The notes under the pieces are model-generated. The model had not been told where the DNA came from. It searched no databases and saw nothing but the letters and a program-made list of their open reading frames with translations. The position numbers and the translations under genes were made by a program. From the NCBI GenBank assembly GCA_025094145.1, contig JALLLS010000155.1:1-28923 (forward strand): a stretch of 28,923 nucleotides of DNA, given 5' to 3'. This stretch comes from Spinellus fusiger. Taxonomy: Eukaryota > Mucoromycota > Mucoromycetes > Mucorales > Phycomycetaceae. Position 1 is the first letter of the stretch, and the number at the start of each line of letters is the position of its first letter. This document shows positions 22,745 to 28,923 of this stretch, piece after piece.

Positions 22745-23489
22745 CATTGGGAATATTGAAGTTTGAGGTGGATGCATATAGAGACACTCTTATCAGCCAC
22801 TGCAATCAGTTAGAGTATGTATCCTTTTCTGTAGACCACAAGCTAGCCTTCACTGAAAAACACACAAAGAGAGACAGCTTTGTTGGGCTAAGGAACATGC
22901 CAGTTGGACAAGTGATTAGTGGAGAGGTATTATTTAGTCTGACGAGTCAACATACATTATGAAAAAGAGCAATAGAGATGCCTGTGTCATTAAAATATTT
23001 AGAAAACATTATAGTTATAATCCTATTGATCCAGCGATGTAGTTTGGTGGTAATGGTGTGATGTTTTAGAGTTGCTATTAGGCTAATGGATTTGGCTCAT
23101 TAGTCGTTGTTGATGGCACTGTAAACTAAGACGAATACATCATTGTTTTAGTTAGTGAGTTCCATCTTTGGTTCATTGAATTGCACCATAAAGAATAACA
23201 GCGAGTTTCTGTTACAATAAAAGAGTGCTAGCTGTCATACTGGGGCCTATGCTAGAGGGTGAAAAGAGACACATCAAATTAGGGTTCTTTGATTACTAGC
23301 CTACACAAATCCCTGACTTGAACTCAATTGAACATGTCTGATACGCCTTGGAAATATGAATTGAAGAAAGAAGGGTATCTATTATCAATGTAGAAAGTTG
23401 GTATTGAACTTGCACAACGATGAGTTCTGAGTATGACAGACAAATGCCAGGCTGTTATTGATGCCAAAGAAGGCCATATAAAGTATTAA
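22745..23489 (+). pseudogene. second Tc1-type transposase, heavily decayed
   Basis: Recognisable pieces in Tc1 order, across several frames: FTEKHTKR (about 22851); WAKEHASWTSD-stop-W (from 22884); SDESTYIMKK (about 22935-22964); FGGNGVMF, then NGFGSLVVVDGTVN-stop-DEYI; PDLNSIEHVW (about 23313-23342); and the family tail CQAVIDAKEGHIKY-stop (ending 23489). The SDES Asp and the third-motif Glu survive. Many stops and at least two frameshifts make it dead. It is a different lineage from the copy at 503-1853, where the first motif is WSNES and the tail differs. I could not locate its terminal repeats. Confidence 0.85.
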
Positions 23490-24270
23490 CTGTATTATTA
23501 TTATTTCATTTTCTATAACTAAATATATTAAGCTTTGTTGAGCTTAAGTTTGAAGCTTATAGATCATATGTAAAGTGTTTTATTTGATGTTGAGCATGTC
23601 CTATCTATTTCGTCCTGATATTTATATTTAAAGGTATTCAATTCAATTGAGTGTGGCTGTATTCGCACTTTCTTGAACAAGTATGTTAGTCCAATTTATA
23701 TACCCAATAGTATTATTTGAGTGAACCCTCTTCAAAATTGATATACAGGCTGTTGTGAATAGGGTCATTTACAGAAAAGCCATTATAGCTGTCTAAATAA
23801 TAATAGAAACCAGACAGAAAGTAGAGACATTGTGATATGACCAAGAAATGGTAGCTTACTGTAAAGAATGAGTGAGATGAATCAGTCATACAATCCTATG
23901 AGATAAGTACTTCTTTCTTCCTACAGGACAGTTAGGTTAAAATATAAATATATGCTCAGTCAATGACAATAATGTCATGATAAGCACATTAAAACACTAC
24001 TGTTTCAGATTGATCTACAGAAAAATAAATCACTTGTATTTATTTTGAAAGCACTTTTGTCAGTATGGAGTAGACATGTATGCTAACATTGAGCAAGGTT
24101 ACCTAGATTTCATACGGCACAACTAAGACACACTGAGAAGAGACATACTAAGCAACATACAAGATGTTGTTACCTTGGATCTTATACACTAAAAACGAGA
24201 GACTAACAGTTAGCAGTTTGTCATTAAAAAAACAGTTACAAAACCAATGGTATAGAATAAAGCATTTATG
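23490..24270. other. gene-free region between transposon remnants
   Basis: No coding signal. It may hold the 3' end of the Tc1 remnant and the decayed N-terminal half of the helicase below, whose Walker A motif I could not find. Confidence 0.4.
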
Positions 24271-25240
24271 ATAAGTCGTGGTGTATTTGAATGCAGTGAA
24301 TAGATCTTTCAGAGATATCATAAAAGTTTAACAGCCTACATTAGGATTCGTACCTTTTGGTGGCAAAGTTACTTTATTTGGTGGTGATATATGCCAAGTG
24401 CTTCCAGTAGTGCACAAAGGAAGTATGATGGATAGTGTTGATCAGTGTATAAACCAATCTTCCACTTGGAACTTTGTGAAAATATTCAAGTTAGTTGTGA
24501 ATACACATGTTGAGCAAGCCATATCACCAGAAAACAGTATACTTGCAAACACCTTGCAGCAGTTTTCAAAACACCTCCTTGATGTTGGCAATAGAAGTGT
24601 TTAGACAGTAGGAAACTCAGAGCTGATAAGAGTGCCTGATGATATGTTGTTGCCATGACATGACATGAATAATTTAGCAGATACAATCCATGGTAGCATA
24701 CTATATCCTGAAAATGACACATTGCCATCATACACAAGAGACCAAGTAACTAAAAAAACTATACTTAAACCAAAACACTCTGATGTTATATAAAGAAGTA
24801 GTATTGTTATTCTTAATCCATGTCATGTATCCACCAAATACATTCAAATATCCGATGATACAGATTATTGAATTAAATATTTGATAATAAAGAGTTTGTT
24901 AATAAAACATAATTAGTATATCTGAATTTTCTTGATGTATATCAAGTACTTTTGTTATATCTCTAGGTTACTTGAATGATCTGATACTATAAAGATATAT
25001 GGAAAATTGACTATCTAATCTTATAAATAGTGTATGAGTTATTTAAAGTACAAATACTTCTATATTTATTGTTGTGGGTTACCAATAACAATAGTACCTC
25101 AGATCAATGATTGAATTATGGACATATTTTCTTTTGGAGAAGGCTTTAGTTTTTACAGTAGTGATAAAGCATTCACAGATAAATTAGATGCCATGGATCT
25201 TCCAACAGAGTATCTCAACAGCATAAACCCTGTTAGATAA
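24270..25240 (+). pseudogene. PIF1/Helitron-type helicase remnant
   Basis: Consecutive PIF1-like blocks: AVNRSFRDIIK (about 24295); FVPFGGKVTLFGGDICQVLPVV (24345-24410), which is the F-G-G-D-x-x-Q motif III region; INQSSTWNFVKIFKLVVNTHVE; FSKHLLDVGN; VPDDMLLP; IHGSILYP; TILKPKHSDV (to about 24790). After a poorly conserved gap comes FYSSDKAF...LPTEYLNSINPV (about 25150-25235). This is the helicase core arrangement of Helitron replicases. Stop codons occur at 24602-24604, near 24655 and later. Walker A and the Rep domain are not seen, so only the 3' half remains. It could be a cellular PIF1 paralogue relic, but the LPTEYLNSINP block is typical of Helitron proteins. Confidence 0.8.
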
Positions 25241-25640
25241 TCACTTGCCATAGATAGAGATATCCATCATCCCCGTCAATAGAAACACAGACTACCTAAA
25301 AGGGACCACACAATAGAAGAAGGGTTAGTAGCAAGGCGTGTATCTAAGAGATAATACTTTATCAAGGGAAGGATTTTTTTATTAGAATTAGTAGACAGTA
25401 GCAATCAGAGAATTATAAAACAAGTGCAAAAGAGTAAATAAAGATCAGACTTTGTTTACTCTTTGAACTGTCCGGACTTCCTTTGGTTGAAGCCAAAGAC
25501 AACAACCCAGGCGGACTCTCCCATCACTACCTGAGACCAAAAATAGGGTCTCGCACACTGCTGCCTTGGAATATGGATCCCAAATTAGATGTCAACACAG
25601 TTCTGATACACAGTTCTAATACACAGCTCTGATAAATATT
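25241..25640. other. gene-free region
   Basis: No coding signal. The degenerate words ACAGTTCTGATACACAGTTC and ACACAGCTCTGATA repeat at about 25597-25635 as a short tandem of roughly 17-18 bp. Confidence 0.4.
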
Positions 25641-25750
25641 GGCTTGATGTACACACCCAAAGGGCTAGCGGTCACGGCCCGTTACAAAGGGCAAATTTTC
25701 CCCGAAGCAAAGCGTAGGTTGCAAAATTCCCGTCGTGGGCCGATGTATGG
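25640..25750. other. CpG-rich quasi-palindromic block
   Basis: About 110 bp with far more G+C and CpG than its surroundings. It contains two related near-palindromic cores, GGGCAAATTTTCCCCG and GTTGCAAAATTCCCG, enclosed by GGCCCG (about 25665) and GGGCCG (about 25737). It sits just beyond the A/T-rich 3' end of the LINE. It could be part of the LINE 3' UTR, a separate small element, or a structured RNA gene; none can be shown here. Confidence 0.45.
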
Positions 25751-25754
25751 CTGC

Positions 25755-28030
25755 TAGTTATATAATTATTTTTTTGTAAGGAGCGTAGCTCGTTTTTATT
25801 GTGAATTCACTACATACGGAAGTATCACAACTCTTGTTTTTGCGTTTTTCTATTTTCTAGTTGTTTTTTGGGTGTTTTGTGTTTTATGATTAAATATAGT
25901 TATCCAAGTTCAACTCGGCCTATAGCTTGGAGACCAAGCGATCTGCTGTCGTCAAAACATGGTCAGGGTTGAAAGGAGTGTAATCAAAAATAAAGGCCCA
26001 GTGGTGTCTCCAGATAGCTAGCATAACACAGCTAAAGAGAGGAGCAGCGGGAAGATCGGGGTGGCAGGGGAGAGGAAAAAGGAAAGAGCGGAGTAAATGG
26101 TCAAGAGCAGGAATAGTAGGCATAGCATTAAAGTATTTAATGCAAAAGGCACGCCAAACCTCGAACTTGGACGAGCATTCATAGAGAAAGTGGGCTTGGG
26201 TGTCGACGGCAGATTTGCATATAAGGCAAATGTCTGAAGTGAAAGTTAATGGTAAAATATGGTAGAGAAGAGAGCGACAAGAGATCTTATTATGCAAGGC
26301 CTATACCAAATGGTACGAACTGAATGGTGGATAGGAAAAGACCAGAAAGCATGCCATTGTGTTGGTCTTAGGGGTGGGTTGAAGAGAGGAGACGGGTGCA
26401 ATGTGGGCAGGCATACTGTGCGGTAGACACCAGGAGACAGTTTCATCCATAACCCGTTGGGAATCATAGAGTTAAGCATAGCGGTGAGATCTACTGAATC
26501 GCCGAGTCTTGGAGGTAGGTTGGGGAAGGCGTCTTGTAGGAAGGTTGTGGGCAGACATGCTCTAAGCATAAAGGACTGCAAAGAGTAGTCTGAACTATCC
26601 AGCAAGCGGAAGAACTTCTTAATGATGGTGGGGTGATGGGTCAACTCTGGCCGTAGTCTTCGTCGAAGGGAGTCTATACTACGGTCAAAGATAAAAGCAT
26701 CAGACACACACAATTGGCGCCAAGAACGCGGAAAGGATTGGGAGTGAGGCACAGGCAGACAGGCAGAAGAAAGTGGTAGGTCAAGACAAGTAGCAGTGTT
26801 CAGAGTGAGGTACTTGAAGTCTCGAGGCAAGAGATCAAAGGCTGCAAAAATGTTATGGAAGACACTGTTCATGTGTCAAAAGGCTGTAGGACGGAGGTCA
26901 GGGCACAAGAGAGGTAGTCTTGGATCTGATTCTGGTGTAGAAAGAAGTGCTGATAGCCATGGAGTGACCAGGCCATTAGACACCCTTGCAGAGGCACAGA
27001 GAGGTCCTAACCACCGAAGTTGAAGAGCACATTGCTGGAGCATTGGATCTAGCAACCCAAGTCCACCTTGCTTCAAAGGAGCAAACATAAAACCCAGTTT
27101 CACTGGAAGAAACATACAGTGTTGCATAAACTGCCCTATCTGAGATCGGACGCAAGAAAGGAAGTCTTTGGGCACAGATATCACTCTCAAGACATGCCAG
27201 AGTTTTGACAGGATCAAAGTGTTAATCACAGTGGCCTTACCCCTAACAGAGAGAGAGAGCAAGACAGATGAACCTTGCATGCCGTCTTGATGTGGACAAG
27301 AAGAGAAGCCAGAAAAGTATTGCGCTGTGTAGTGGAAGAGTATAAAGAAAGCCCAAGTATATCAGTGGGTGTGGTGACCATCGATCCCGCCAATCCGTGA
27401 TCTGATACTGTGCAAGTATTGATGACCAGGATGGCAGTGGTGCTCCACTCAAGGAAAAGGCCTGGGTCTTGTGCATATTGGTCCGAGCATTGGAGGCAGC
27501 TGCATATGTCTTAAGATGTGCTTGTAAACGATCCATATGTGCCATGTCTGGCAAAAATATTACCAAATCATCAGCATAGGCTAAAAATTTGATGGGTGGT
27601 GGCTGTGGCCAGAAGAGGGAAAAGAAGGGCAGATGCCAGTGAATTGGGTGTTGTGGAGCAGGCAACGAAGTAGAGGCTCAAAAGCAAGATTGAAAAGAAT
27701 AGGTGACAATGGATCCCCTTGACGCAAGCCTCTTAACTGTGGGAGAGGCGAGATAAGTGTCCATTGACGTTGATCTGTATGTTGTAGAGAAGAAGAGTTG
27801 GCAGATACAAGTGACAGTGGCAGGTGAAAAGTTGAACTTTTGGAGACCTCTGAAGGTATCCTGCATGATGCGATCATAACTTTTTCTTGGTCGATAGAAG
27901 CCAATGGCTGTAGAGTGTAGTGCGTGCATGTTCCATCAACATCTTAGTCATCATGCCATTGTCAGCAATGAAACGACCCTTCACAAAACCAGTTTGATAG
28001 GGCGTGTGATTATTCAGACAAGTAGAAATA
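25755..28030 (-). mobile_element. 5'-truncated non-LTR retrotransposon (LINE)
   Basis: On the - strand, the reverse transcriptase part begins abruptly at about 28030 and the 3' UTR runs to an A7-rich terminus at about 25765. No endonuclease region lies upstream, so about half the element is missing at the 5' end, as expected when target-primed reverse transcription stops early. Target-site duplications were not identified. Confidence 0.8.
25920..28025 (-). pseudogene. LINE reverse transcriptase, frameshifted
   Basis: Reading - strand: QTGFVKGRFIADNGMMTK (about 27985), KKSYDRIM, the RT motif GLRQGDPLSPILFNLAFEPL (about 27690-27750), then the catalytic YADD in IKFLAYADDLVIFLPD (about 27545-27600). 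The thumb/C-terminal region has GGLGLLDP, and the zinc-binding C-x2-C...H...C block CLICKSAVDTQAHFLYEC lies at about 26170-26230. At least four frame changes split the protein (frames ending near 27581, 27243, 26876, 26246 and 25920). Catalytic residues are intact, but the copy cannot make one protein. Confidence 0.9.
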
Positions 28031-28923
28031 ACGAGACTGAACAAAGATAATTTTTATTAAGTGAAGAGTGGTTCATTATTTATACTTTTTGTGGGTGCTT
28101 ATCCTTTAGTGGCATTCTACTTTTGGTATTTATGATTAGTCATGGCATGCTTATTGATAGATGCAACCGTATGGTTGGTGTAGATAATCTATCTTGGTAG
28201 ATTACATAGGTATAGCTTCATTGTTGGTGTGGGTGTTTACCTAATGGTAGTACATGTTGGGCTTATGGTTGGTTCATTGATAAACACCTTATGAGCATCT
28301 ATTATGTCTTCACTTTTAATGCCTTTGATAGGTCTTATTTAATCCACTAAGGATTTATAGATGAAGGCAGCTCATTAAGTGTCTGATAATAATTTGAGCT
28401 TAGAAGGTTGATTTGTAGTTACGACTGATCAGTGAGATGATACAGAGATGTACTATGGTACTTGTGTTCACTCAAGCTTTCATAGAGTATTCTGAATGTC
28501 ACAGCATACTACTCATGTTGACCAATTCATGAGAATCTTTGGATTGAAGTCAGAACACACAACTGTATCACTTTGGGAGTGACAGTTGCTGGTGCTGCTG
28601 TTGTTAGTGCCTTGAGTGCACTAATTTCAACCTGAAGCTTGGCAGTGGGTGGGTTGGTGGGTGGTGTTGATGAATGCAGTAATTTGGTGATGGATGGATG
28701 ATTTTGAATTTTTGGATAGACTTACATTTTTGTCAAAACAAAAGTCTTTCTAAAAATGTCGCCACTATACTAAATGCTATGATTCCATTGGCCAGCACAC
28801 TTTCCTTATTGGACTCACATGGATTACTTCTTTTGGGTTTATTAAATAATTGAACAGAACAGTATGCCTTGTCTTCAGTCTACTCAGGGTGAGTGTGACT
28901 TCATCCAAGACATACTTAGTCAA
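28031..28923. other. unassigned flank
   Basis: No frame over 60 codons and no recognisable motif on either strand. The + strand has runs of short GT-rich words (GGTTGGT, GTGGGTG), and 28640-28700 is a GGTGG/GATGG-rich low-complexity patch. Old repeat sequence is likely but unproven. Confidence 0.4.

Overview
The window looks like nuclear DNA of an AT-rich, early-diverging fungus, most likely Mucoromycota. This is inferred from gene content, from many short GT-AG introns (mostly 41-130 nt, several with TACTAAC-like branch points), from the standard genetic code and from the transposon mix (Tc1/mariner, Helitron-type helicase, LINE). The species cannot be named from the sequence alone.

Layout. 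1-4.87 kb: gene-poor flank with a broken Tc1-type element (503-1853, TIRs and TA duplications visible). 4.96-7.40 kb, + strand: a 793-residue protein with two GRF-like zinc modules, a 15-bp minisatellite region, a coiled coil and a C-terminal RING. 8.14-21.44 kb, - strand, five genes in tandem: HMG-CoA lyase (6 exons, 344 aa, mitochondrial presequence plus C-terminal SKL), an NRDE2-family RNA-silencing/RNA-surveillance protein (22 exons, 1178 aa, with an Arg-Asp run encoded by a hexanucleotide repeat), a GDSL/SGNH esterase with a C-terminal membrane anchor and two apparent one-base frame breaks, a BRO1/V-domain protein of the PalA/Rim20/ALIX class (7 exons, 791 aa), and a PHYHD1-like Fe(II)/2-oxoglutarate dioxygenase (8 exons, 283 aa, with 14-nt and 22-nt microexons). 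A small unrecognised frame follows at 21.5-21.7 kb. 21.9-28.9 kb: a transposon graveyard with a second, stop-riddled Tc1 transposase, a decayed PIF1/Helitron helicase, a CpG-rich quasi-palindromic block and a 5'-truncated LINE.

The gene models were built by hand from homology and splice signals. For HMG-CoA lyase, NRDE2, BRO1 and the dioxygenase, the exon lengths sum to whole codon numbers and the reading phase closes at every junction. Shared biology is only suggestive: HMG-CoA lyase and the dioxygenase are both metabolic enzymes of types found in mitochondria or peroxisomes, NRDE2 acts on nuclear RNA, and BRO1 acts in ESCRT/pH sensing. The genes do not form one obvious pathway. The most distinctive item is the GRF-GRF-repeat-coiled coil-RING protein, whose architecture I do not recognise as a named family.
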